From Deinococcus aquatilis DSM 23025 (lineage in GTDB: Bacteria; Deinococcota; Deinococci; Deinococcales; Deinococcaceae): a stretch of 7,726 bases of DNA. The position numbers and the translations under genes are program-made. Within the stretch, counting starts at the first letter, position 1. Every line of letters starts with the position of its first letter. The notes under the pieces are model-generated. The model saw only the letters and a program-made list of their open reading frames with translations, ran no database searches and was not told the origin of the DNA. This document shows positions 1 through 5,488 of the stretch, piece after piece. The stretch is taken from contig NZ_KB899776.1 of the NCBI RefSeq assembly GCF_000378445.1, positions 1 to 7,726 of the forward strand, written 5' to 3'.

Positions 1-214
1 CCGCCGCTGGCCCATCTTTGTTGTAAGCCCGAATCAACGTGCTGATCGTGCTGCGCGAAAAACTCGTGACCGCTTTGATCTCTGGAATGGATAACCCTTT
101 GCTTTTCAGCCACAAGATCTGCCAGCGGGAGCGCTCCACCGCTCGCTCGGACTGGCGGTAGGCCAACTCCAACTCATCGGACGTCTGATGCGGGAACAGC
201 GAGGCAGGTTGCAT
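1..214 (-). CDS. IS630-family transposase, N-terminal part (runs off window)
   Basis: This is the first 71 codons of a transposase read leftward from an ATG at 214; the rest lies outside the window. The N-terminal half of IS630-family transposases is a DNA-binding region that recognises the element ends, and the DDE catalytic domain lies further on, out of sight here. Residues about 41-62 (GLSIPEIKAVTSFSRSTIST region) form a clear helix-turn-helix, followed by LIRAYNKDG, the usual turn into the second, winged-helix part. The preceding RSRWQILWLKSKG helix is also typical. There is no strong Shine-Dalgarno sequence before the ATG. The gene reads away from the MFS remnant on its right, so the 5' end of the element lies between the two. 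Family assignment is fairly sure. Whether the full gene is intact cannot be seen. Confidence 0.8.
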   Translation of the reverse strand, partial: MQPASLFPHQTSDELELAYRQSERAVERSRWQILWLKSKGLSIPEIKAVTSFSRSTISTLIRAYNKDGPAA

Positions 215-239
215 AGTCGCGACTCAGTTTAATCCCGTA
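1..239 (-). mobile_element. IS630-type insertion sequence, inner end (partial)
   Basis: The element is inferred from the transposase start at 214 and from the MFS remnant that begins abruptly just to the right. IS630 elements insert at TA and duplicate it. TA dinucleotides at 230-231 and 238-239 are both possible borders, and I cannot choose between them without the other end of the element. A 10-bp palindrome AGTCGCGACT at 215-224 lies just upstream of the start codon. The right boundary is therefore uncertain by about 10 bases. Confidence 0.6.
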
Positions 240-540
240 TCAGCAGTTCGGAGCAAGCCTGCTCGCTCAGGAACCTCAACTGGTGCAGCAGGCAACCGCG
301 CAGACTTTGGTCAAAGTGCGTACCAGCCTGGATCAGCAAGCTCAGACCCTCAGCAGGCAGATCACCTCCGGCATGAAAAATGGCTTCACGGCCGCCATCA
401 AGAAAATGATGCTGACCAGCATTGGCATCATCGTTCTGGGCTTTTTGTTCATCTTGGCCCTGCCCGTGGTTCCGTTGCGCTCTAGGACCAAGGCCAACCC
501 TGAAGATCAGGATCTGCCGACTTCCCAACCCCTGCATTGA
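238..540 (+). pseudogene. MFS multidrug efflux transporter (DHA2 type), C-terminal remnant
   Basis: An open frame runs from the edge of the insertion sequence to TGA at 538-540, about 100 codons. Its end has the features of the last part of 14-helix DHA2 (EmrB/QacA-like) drug:proton antiporters. First comes an extracytoplasmic, Gln-rich amphipathic stretch (LVQQATAQTLVKVRTSLDQQ region), then FTAAIKKMM leading into one long hydrophobic helix (about LTSIGIIVLGFLFILALPVV), then PLRSR and a short polar tail. The PLR ending is typical of the family. An internal GTG at 283 could be called as a start, but the frame is open upstream to 217 and the protein has no first helices, so this is a truncated gene and not a small protein. 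The insertion sequence removed or displaced the upstream part. The native terminator follows directly. Substrate cannot be told. Confidence 0.65.
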
Positions 541-552
541 CCGCAGGTCAGA

Positions 553-598
553 AAGCAGCAGCGATTTCCCTAAATCGCTGCTGCTTCTTGCTTTTCCT
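553..598 (+). terminator. Rho-independent terminator of the MFS gene
   Basis: A perfect 15-bp stem is formed by AAGCAGCAGCGATTT (553-567) and its complement (572-586), with loop CCCT, followed by a T-rich stretch CTTGCTTTTC. It starts 12 nt after the MFS stop codon, as expected for that gene's terminator. The T-tract is only on the + strand side. Confidence 0.85.
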
Positions 599-854
599 AC
601 GGCAAGGGCCGTAAGTATTGCCGCGAGTCCGTTGACTCTGGCGAACAATGCAATGTACACGGCGTCTTGCCTGTGTGCTTTTAGGTTGGCCGACTTTTCC
701 AATCCCATAAACACAGCTAACAGGCACGGTTGGACGGGAAGTCAATGGACTCTCAAAAGGTCAGTGAGCAGTCCTAGAGTGCGCTGCCGACATCAGGATG
801 GACAAGACAATAAACGCCTCATCTCGGAGTATTTCGTCAAAGCGCAGCAGGAAA
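599..854. other. Intergenic stretch with no recognisable gene
   Basis: Neither strand has a frame with a credible start, ribosome site and recognisable motif. Small inverted repeats are present (for example TACGGC-AAGG-GCCGTA near 598-613 and GAGTC-CGTT-GACTC near 626-639), but no tRNA-like or known RNA fold was recognised. It may be decayed DNA between the MFS remnant and the TetR-type operator copy. Confidence 0.4.
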
Positions 855-926
855 AATTCACCTAAAACGGACATGTCTGCCCATTTTGTAGTAGATTGGG
901 AACACTACATCGAAAGGGACATTGTG
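855..926 (+). repeat. Promoter/operator module, copy A
   Basis: This 72-bp segment aligns without gaps to 2877-2948 (constant offset 2022), with 53 identical positions by hand count. The copy covers the TetR-type palindrome, a promoter and the position of a start codon. GTG at 924-926 sits where the SDR gene has its ATG, but here it is followed after three codons by TAG, so no SDR is encoded. Confidence 0.75.
863..897 (+). promoter_or_regulatory. TetR-type operator and promoter, copy A
   Basis: The inverted repeat TAAAACGGACA (863-873), spacer TGTC, TGCCCATTTTG (878-888) matches itself at 8 of 11 arm positions. A -35-like CGGACA (868-873) and a -10-like TAGATT (892-897) are 18 bp apart, exactly as in copy B. 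A repressor bound here would cover the -35 box and spacer. The likely target gene is the hydrolase at 1113, through a leader of about 200 nt. Assignment to the TetR protein encoded at 2247-2864 rests on the match to the copy at its own divergent promoter. Confidence 0.55.
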
Positions 927-1097
927 AATACCGTCTAGGAGACGTGGGCGTCACCAGTGTAGTGAACGGCCTGCATCTCGCCCCTGCAGGTTCGATCGCC
1001 GTATCTGCATCCGGGTTTCAGAGGACCTTGGCGACATCCCTGAACCTCAGCACTGTGGTTTATGATCCTAGGCCTCTATCCGCGCATTGACTACTCT
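927..1097 (+). other. Gene-free leader or decayed coding remnant before the hydrolase
   Basis: A 64-codon open frame (896-1090) ends just before the hydrolase ribosome site, but its start falls inside the promoter copy and it has no ribosome site or motif I recognise. The stretch is either an unusually long 5' untranslated region or the remains of a gene that once followed operator copy A. A TATGAT hexamer at 1061-1066 could be a closer -10 box, although no good -35 stands before it. Confidence 0.35.
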
Positions 1098-1112
1098 TAA
1101 AGGAGACGGAGT

Positions 1113-2081
1113 ATGACAGATACGATGCACCAGGTACCGATTCCGACCAGTATCAGCGATGCTGCGCGTCAGGCCCTCGACGTTCCGGCAGGGCCCGCAG
1201 CGACCTACCCGACGCTGGACGACACCAATGGCTGGCTTCAGCAGGCTGAGCAGGTGAACGCGTATATCCACGCCCGCTTCGCCGATTACCCTCTCCCTGT
1301 CGTAGCATCCGAAACGGAGATCAATGGCGTTCATACCTACATCCTGCGATCAAATGAAGTCGCAGACGATGACCGCAGCCCGATCTACTTGGACATTCAT
1401 GGTGGCGCACTGATCTTCGGCAGCGGGGAGGCTTGCAAGGTCATGAATAGCGTCGCTGCACTGACCAACGGCATGATTACCTGGGGCGTCGACTACCGCA
1501 TGCCGCCGCTCCATCCGTTCCCAGCGGCTTTAGACGACTGCCTAGCTGTCTACCGGGCGCTGCTGGAGGTGCGCGACCCAGCCGACATCTTTGTAGGCGG
1601 AGGCTCGGCTGGTGGCAATTTAGCTGCCGCGCTGCTGATCCGCGCCAAGCAGGAAGGGCTGCCGATGCCCGCCGCGTTGGTGCTGCTCTCCCCAGAAGTC
1701 GACCTCACCGAATCCGGTGATACTTTCGAAACCCTCAAAGAGGTCAGCAGGCCGACCCTGAGCACTTTGAAGGAAGTGAACCTCCTCTACGCCAATGGCC
1801 GTGACCTCGCAGATCCCTTGCTTTCTCCACTCTTCGCCGACGTGTCAGGCTTTCCGCCCACTTTCCTGCAGTCCGGCACCCGGGATCTGTTCCTCTCGAA
1901 CACCGTTCGGATGCACCGCAAACTCCGCGTTGCGGGTGTCAAAGCGGACCTGCACGTGTTTGAGGCCATGCCACACGGAGGGTTCGGGGGTCTGGCTCCA
2001 GAAGACCTCGAACTGAATGCCGAACTTCGCCAGTTCCTCGACCAGCACCGTTCCATCCGCACGGAGGATCACAGGCACTGA
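1113..2081 (+). CDS. Alpha/beta hydrolase, HSL (hormone-sensitive lipase) family esterase
   Basis: A 322-residue cytoplasmic hydrolase, no signal peptide, probably cleaving a carboxylic ester or lactone. The start is fixed by AAAGGAG at 1099-1105, 7 nt before the ATG. The fold signature is in order: LDIHGGALIFGS with an HGGA oxyanion-hole motif at 96-99 (the family usually has HGGG), VDYRMPPLHPFPAALDD at about 126-142, the nucleophile elbow GGSAG at 163-167 with Ser165, then DPLLSPLFAD, SGTRD with catalytic Asp258, and MPHGG with catalytic His288. The complete triad argues for an active enzyme. Length fits the family (about 300-340). The gene is alone on its transcript, downstream of operator copy A and convergent with the TetR gene, which suggests the same control as the SDR-hydrolase pair. 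The PPLHPFPAALDD and SxxDPLLSP blocks resemble acetyl-hydrolases and steroid- or monoterpene-ester hydrolases. The real substrate cannot be read from sequence. Confidence 0.9.
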   Translation: MTDTMHQVPIPTSISDAARQALDVPAGPAATYPTLDDTNGWLQQAEQVNAYIHARFADYPLPVVASETEINGVHTYILRSNEVADDDRSPIYLDIHGGALIFGSGEACKVMNSVAALTNGMITWGVDYRMPPLHPFPAALDDCLAVYRALLEVRDPADIFVGGGSAGGNLAAALLIRAKQEGLPMPAALVLLSPEVDLTESGDTFETLKEVSRPTLSTLKEVNLLYANGRDLADPLLSPLFADVSGFPPTFLQSGTRDLFLSNTVRMHRKLRVAGVKADLHVFEAMPHGGFGGLAPEDLELNAELRQFLDQHRSIRTEDHRH

Positions 2082-2104
2082 AGGGCTGTCATATCCGTTC
2101 CGCA

Positions 2105-2138
2105 CAATCCCCTGAATATAAAAATGTTCAGGGGATTG
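2105..2138. terminator. Strong hairpin between convergent genes, probable terminator
   Basis: A perfect 12-bp stem CAATCCCCTGAA (2105-2116) / TTCAGGGGATTG (2127-2138) closes a 10-nt A/T-rich loop (TATAAAAATG). It lies 23 nt after the hydrolase stop and about 110 nt past the end of the opposing TetR gene. There is no T-tract on either side, so termination is likely but not certain. It could instead be an mRNA-stabilising 3' stem. Confidence 0.5.
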
Positions 2139-2246
2139 CTGTACCCAAGCGAAAGGGCCGACAGTCATGGGCCAGCTTCCTCATAGGACGGCTCATACAC
2201 GGATAACCGGTCAAGGTCAGAGCTCTTGAAGGCAGGGCGCCCACTG

Positions 2247-2864
2247 TTAGGAAGAAGGGTTCCTGTCATCAGGTGGGAGTCCTGCCGCATTGGGATTCGG
2301 AACCGCGCTCTGGGCAGGCTCTATGAAGAGTGCCGAGTAGATCAGTTGCTTGGCACGGGCCGCCATCCATGCGCGACTCTCCAGGGGAACAGTCAGCAGA
2401 CTTCCCTCAATCATGGCCCAGCCAGCCAGAAAGTCGTCGAAGGTCACCCCTGGCCGCAGCAGAGCCTGTTGCTGGGCCAGCTCAATGGGATGGGCGAGCA
2501 GATCGTGTAGGCGCCGCGCTAACAGTGTGAGGGTGGCTGGCCCCTTGGTAGTCGTCGCCAAATATGGGTGAAGTCCAGGAATGGCACTGAGGATATCGGC
2601 GATCCATCCGAAGATCTCCTGAACCGAATGGGCAGCGTCGGGGGCAGCGGCGAGGCGCGTCTCGATGAGTTCGATGCGGCGCGCGACCATGGCGAGAACC
2701 AGATGCTCCCGGTCTGGAAAGTGCCTGTAGAGCGTGCCGCGCCCGACCCCGGCGTGGTCGGCGATGAGTTGCAGTGGGACGGAGAGGCCGTGCTCACGGA
2801 AGATCACTTCACTCCCAGCGAGGAGCAATTCGCGGTTTCGCCGGACATCCTGTCGCTGGATCAC
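2247..2864 (-). CDS. TetR/AcrR-family transcriptional regulator
   Basis: A 205-residue repressor of the usual TetR length. The N-terminal DNA-binding domain spans about residues 8-55: helix 1 RNRELLLAGSEVIFREHG, then LQLIADHAGVGRGTLYRHFPDREHL, where VGRGTLYRHF is the recognition helix and the classic TetR signature. The remainder is the helical ligand-binding and dimerisation part, which is not conserved. The start is a GTG. In the same frame a stop lies six codons upstream and no ATG intervenes. No Shine-Dalgarno precedes it. A TACACT hexamer lies 7 nt before the GTG on this strand, so the transcript may be leaderless. The gene is divergent from the SDR with the palindromic operator between them, the standard TetR layout, so it probably represses itself and the SDR-hydrolase operon, and through operator copy A also the first hydrolase. 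The inducer is presumably a substrate or product of these enzymes. Confidence 0.9.
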   Translation of the reverse strand: MIQRQDVRRNRELLLAGSEVIFREHGLSVPLQLIADHAGVGRGTLYRHFPDREHLVLAMVARRIELIETRLAAAPDAAHSVQEIFGWIADILSAIPGLHPYLATTTKGPATLTLLARRLHDLLAHPIELAQQQALLRPGVTFDDFLAGWAMIEGSLLTVPLESRAWMAARAKQLIYSALFIEPAQSAVPNPNAAGLPPDDRNPSS

Positions 2865-2868
2865 GCCG

Positions 2869-2940
2869 TTGAGTGTAATTCATATAAAACGGACATGGGT
2901 GTCCACTTTATGGTAGATTTGTCTTACTACATTAGGAGGG
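2869..2940 (+). promoter_or_regulatory. Divergent promoter region with TetR operator, copy B
   Basis: The operator is TAAAACGGACA (2885-2895), spacer TGGG, TGTCCACTTTA (2900-2910), 9 of 11 arm positions symmetrical and the core GGACA-N4-TGTCC perfect. On the + strand a -35-like CGGACA (2890-2895) and -10-like TAGATT (2914-2919) are 18 bp apart, and a strong AGGAGG site (2934-2939) stands 6 nt before the SDR ATG. On the - strand TACACT (complement of 2872-2877) could serve the TetR gene. A bound repressor would block both directions. Promoter boxes are weak matches (4 of 6 each) but are conserved with identical spacing in copy A. Confidence 0.65.
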
Positions 2941-2948
2941 ACACTATG
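2877..2948 (+). repeat. Promoter/operator module, copy B
   Basis: Partner of the repeat at 855-926, ungapped, 53 of 72 positions the same. Identity is spread over the operator, the -10 region, the ACTACAT block at 2926-2932 and the ribosome-site/start region. The similarity therefore reflects duplication of a whole 5' region and not only convergence on a binding site. Confidence 0.75.
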
Positions 2949-3782
2949 GCTCAAGGATTGAAGGACGTTGTCGTCATCACCGGTCTGGGCGGTATGGGTC
3001 TGGCCATCGCCCGCCGCCTCGGCTCGGGCCGCCACCTCGTTCTTGCTGATTACGCGCAGGATCTCCTCGATCGGGTAGCCGAGACGCTTCGGAGCGAGGG
3101 CCACCATCTCGACACCGTTCGTGTCGATGTGGCCGACGCTCAGTCTGTGGCCAATCTGGCCCAGCATGCCGCCGGACTCGGCACCTTGCGGGCAGTCATT
3201 CACACTGCCGGGGTCTCTCCAGTGCAGGCCAGTCCCGAACGCGTCGTGCAGGTTGATGTGCTCGGCACCGCACACGTCCTCGACGCTTTCTTACCCTTCG
3301 TGTCACCCGGCACGGTGGCAGTCTGCATCGCTTCCATGGCCGGGACAATGGTGCCCCTGCCGCCCGAGATCGAACATGCGCTGGCTGTCACCCCGACCGA
3401 CGCCCTCGCGCAGCTCCCGCTGCTTGATCCCACCACCCTCGACCCAGGGGCAGCCTATAGCATCGCCAAGCGCGCCAATCAATTGCGCGTTCAGGCGGCA
3501 TCTCTTCCTTGGGGCCGGCAAGGCGGCCGCGTGGTCAGCGTCAGCCCCGGCGTCATCTCAACCCCCATGGGCCAGGCCGAACTGCAAAGCGCGCACGGCG
3601 ACACCATGCGGCACATGGTTCAGGCATCCGGCACGGGGCGCCTCGGCACCCCCGACGACATCGCCAGCGCCGTGGAATTTCTGATCAGTCCACAGGCCTC
3701 CTTCATCACCGGCACTGACCTCCTCGTTGATGGCGGCGTCGTGGCCGGACTGCGGTACGGAGGGCAAGGGGAAAAGGCGTGA
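2946..3782 (+). CDS. Short-chain dehydrogenase/reductase (classical SDR, NAD-type)
   Basis: A 278-residue oxidoreductase that should interconvert a secondary alcohol and a ketone. The frame is open far upstream (to 2568), but AGGAGG 6 nt before the ATG at 2946 and the Rossmann start right after it fix this start. Motifs in order: glycine-rich TGLGGMG at 12-18, Asp35 at the end of beta-2 (LADY), which favours NAD over NADP, DV at 61-62, HTAG at 86-89, Ser130 in IASMAG, the Tyr171-Ser-Ile-Ala-Lys175 active site, SPG at 200-202, and a C-terminal ITGTDLLVDGGV. Where most SDRs have the fourth catalytic residue Asn this one has Asp104 (QVDVLG), and the glycine loop is one residue shorter than the usual TGxxxGxG. 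An insert at about 137-168 (EIEHALAVTPTDALAQLP region) before the active-site Tyr would shape the substrate pocket. It is translationally coupled to the next hydrolase by a 4-nt overlap. Confidence 0.92.
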   Translation: MAQGLKDVVVITGLGGMGLAIARRLGSGRHLVLADYAQDLLDRVAETLRSEGHHLDTVRVDVADAQSVANLAQHAAGLGTLRAVIHTAGVSPVQASPERVVQVDVLGTAHVLDAFLPFVSPGTVAVCIASMAGTMVPLPPEIEHALAVTPTDALAQLPLLDPTTLDPGAAYSIAKRANQLRVQAASLPWGRQGGRVVSVSPGVISTPMGQAELQSAHGDTMRHMVQASGTGRLGTPDDIASAVEFLISPQASFITGTDLLVDGGVVAGLRYGGQGEKA

Positions 3783-4789
3783 GGATAAGACGCTCCACCG
3801 CCTGGGGAATCGCTCTCGCCCTTACGGGCGTATGGGCGTACTCCAAGCGGGCGGCTTCTTTCGCTCAGCTTCACCCGGAGCTGCACTCACCGCTCTTGCG
3901 GTTCCGCTCGCCTCCATTCACCTCCACCTTCGTCAAGCTCACGCGCCGCCTGCCGGTCAACCTCCCGGTTCCAGGGAATATCTCATTCGAGACCCAGCAG
4001 ATTCCCGGCCCATCCGGAGCCCCAGACGTCACCGTGTACGTGTACCGGCCCCTTGAGCAAAAGGAGCCGACCCCCGCCGTGATCTACTTGCACGGTGGGG
4101 GGTTTGTGATCGGCTCGGCGCCGATGTTTCACAGCACGGCGGCCCGCTATGTCCGTGAGCTGGGCGTGGTGGTCGTGAACGTGGAGTATCGCCTTGCCCC
4201 CGAAACGCCGTTTCCAGGACCGCTGGAGGACGCTTACGCGGCCCTGAAGTGGATGGGAGACCAAGCGCAAACCCTCGGCATCGATTCAGACCGCATCGCG
4301 GTTGTGGGTGACAGTGCAGGAGGTGGCTTGGCCGCTGCACTCGCCCAGCTGGCCCATGACCGTGATGGCGTGCAGGCCGCCTTCCAATTGCTGCTGTACC
4401 CGATGCTGGACGACCGAACCGTGTTGAAGACCGATCATCAGGGTCGGGGGGAGTTCCTGTGGACGCCGACCTCGAACCAGCTGGGATGGTCGTCGTATCT
4501 GGGTCGCCCGCCGCTGCTGGACGCCGCGCCAGAGTATGCCTCGCCCGCACGCCGCCAAAACCTGTCGGGCCTTCCTCCGGCCTGGATCGGGGTCGGCACC
4601 TTAGACCTGTTCTACCTAGAGGATCAGGCTTATGCTCGGCGGCTGAACGCCGCCGGGGTGCCGTGCGAGTTCGTTGAGGTGAGCGGGGCATATCACGCAT
4701 CTGAAACCCTCAACCCAAATGCGGCGGTGTCGAAAGCCTTTCTGGAGCAAAGTATGCAGGCATTGCGGCGGGGCCTGCGGCTGGCCTGA
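3779..4789 (+). CDS. Alpha/beta hydrolase, HSL family esterase, N-terminal hydrophobic segment
   Basis: A 336-residue esterase/lipase-type hydrolase. Its GTG start overlaps the SDR stop by 4 nt (GTGA), so the two are co-translated. Residues 8-21 (AWGIALALTGVWAY) are hydrophobic after a basic MRIRRS start, giving either a membrane anchor or an uncleaved signal; no cleavage site is obvious. Motifs: HGGGFVIGS with the HGGG oxyanion hole at 105-108, VEYRLAPETPFPGPLEDAYAAL at about 135-156, GDSAGG at 177-182 with Ser179, LYPMLD, then GTLD with Asp276 and GAYH with His306. The full triad and textbook motifs make an active family IV (HSL) enzyme likely. It differs clearly from the first hydrolase, so the two are not a recent duplication and may act on different steps or substrates. 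A membrane-associated esterase next to an SDR fits uptake and cleavage of a lipophilic ester, which is an inference. Confidence 0.9.
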   Translation: MRIRRSTAWGIALALTGVWAYSKRAASFAQLHPELHSPLLRFRSPPFTSTFVKLTRRLPVNLPVPGNISFETQQIPGPSGAPDVTVYVYRPLEQKEPTPAVIYLHGGGFVIGSAPMFHSTAARYVRELGVVVVNVEYRLAPETPFPGPLEDAYAALKWMGDQAQTLGIDSDRIAVVGDSAGGGLAAALAQLAHDRDGVQAAFQLLLYPMLDDRTVLKTDHQGRGEFLWTPTSNQLGWSSYLGRPPLLDAAPEYASPARRQNLSGLPPAWIGVGTLDLFYLEDQAYARRLNAAGVPCEFVEVSGAYHASETLNPNAAVSKAFLEQSMQALRRGLRLA

Positions 4790-4810
4790 AGTGGGCACCG
4801 AGCGTTGCTG

Positions 4811-4827
4811 TGGAAACCAGCTTTCCA
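4811..4827 (+). terminator. Weak hairpin after the SDR-hydrolase operon
   Basis: TGGAAA-CCAGC-TTTCCA forms a 6-bp stem 22 nt after the hydrolase stop, followed by a moderately T-rich stretch. It is the only stem in the expected position, but too short to be convincing as a terminator. Confidence 0.25.
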
Positions 4828-4863
4828 TTGAGTTGTGTTGCCTTAACCGACCGGGTAGGCTGA

Positions 4864-5420
4864 CCCACAAATGCTCTAAGTGCCCGTCCGGAGTTTGAAC
4901 AGGGCGGCTACAGTTTGACCGTCTGCGGGTTGCAGACCTTCCTGTTTCAGGGTGAGGCTGTTCGTCTCTCATCGGCTCACAGAGTTGGAGCAGGGGGAGT
5001 GCGTGGAATAGAGCTGGCCTTTTGGGGGCCAGGAACAACTCTTGACCGGGGTGGTGGAGACGAATGAGCCGCTGGTGCTGCGTGCCCACCGGTCGTTCTA
5101 TGACGAAGCTGGGCGCACAGTCCCAGAGTTCCTGCGGGCATATGACGGCCCATTGTTGCTGGGCTTTTCCACGAGGCAAGCGCGAGCGCTGGTTCAGCGC
5201 ACCCCGTCCCAGGCCTTGCTAGAGGTGGTGGTCGGTGTTTACCGTCAGAAGGACGAGCTGCACAACTCACGCGCTTATGTGCACAAGCTCCTTCGTCCGT
5301 TGAAAGTGGCGTGATGGCCAGGCGGAGATTGAGCCGTCGGTGGATGGTGTGACCTCTCACGCGCTGTTGCCCCGAGAGCTGAACATAACCCTTCAGAAAA
5401 CCATGGCCGCTTTCGGATGA
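4864..5420 (+). pseudogene. Unrecognised gene with two apparent frameshifts
   Basis: Three consecutive open stretches in the three + frames join into one protein-like sequence of about 185 residues. The first opens at 4864 and reads ...SARPEFEQGGYSLTVCG... to GIELAFWG; the second is open 5012-5314 (QEQLLTGVVETNEPLVL...HKLLRPLK); the third is open 5304-5420 (WRDGQAEIEPSV...LQKTMAAFG, stop). The first switch falls in a TTTTGGGGGCC run near 5021-5030, a typical slippage spot, and the second near 5304-5311. Both shifts are in the same direction, as from single-base gains. A 90-codon frame from a TTG at 5042 could be called alone, but it has no ribosome site. I do not recognise the family. The upstream start is not clear and may also be lost. 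It could be a real short protein at 5042-5314 instead. Confidence 0.4.
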
Positions 5421-5455
5421 CTTGGAGAGTCGGCAATGCCTCTTGACAACCCTCC

Positions 5456-5483
5456 TTGACATATACCTATTTTGGTATATGAT
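5456..5483 (+). promoter_or_regulatory. ArsR promoter with embedded palindromic operator
   Basis: Consensus -35 TTGACA (5456-5461), 16-bp spacer, -10 TATGAT (5478-5483). The inverted repeat CATATACC (5460-5467), TATTTT, GGTATATG (5474-5481) is perfect over 8-bp arms and fills the space between and over the two boxes, so a bound dimer would exclude RNA polymerase. Only 5 nt separate the -10 box from the ATG at 5489, so transcription should begin at or next to the start codon. A second TTGACA lies at 5443-5448 but has no well-spaced -10. Confidence 0.8.
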
Positions 5484-5488
5484 GAATT

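Noticed and set aside
229..714. 161-codon open frame on the minus strand across the MFS remnant and its terminator
   Set aside because: It runs through the perfect terminator stem and antisense to the recognisable transporter end. No ribosome site or motif.
2568..2945. Upstream extension of the SDR frame
   Set aside because: It would cross the TetR gene and the operator. The strong AGGAGG and the Rossmann start at 2946 decide the shorter form.
4029..4700. Long open frame of 223 codons on the minus strand
   Set aside because: It is antisense to the second hydrolase, whose motifs are complete. The protein is Arg/Pro/Gly-rich low complexity, as expected from a G+C-rich shadow frame.
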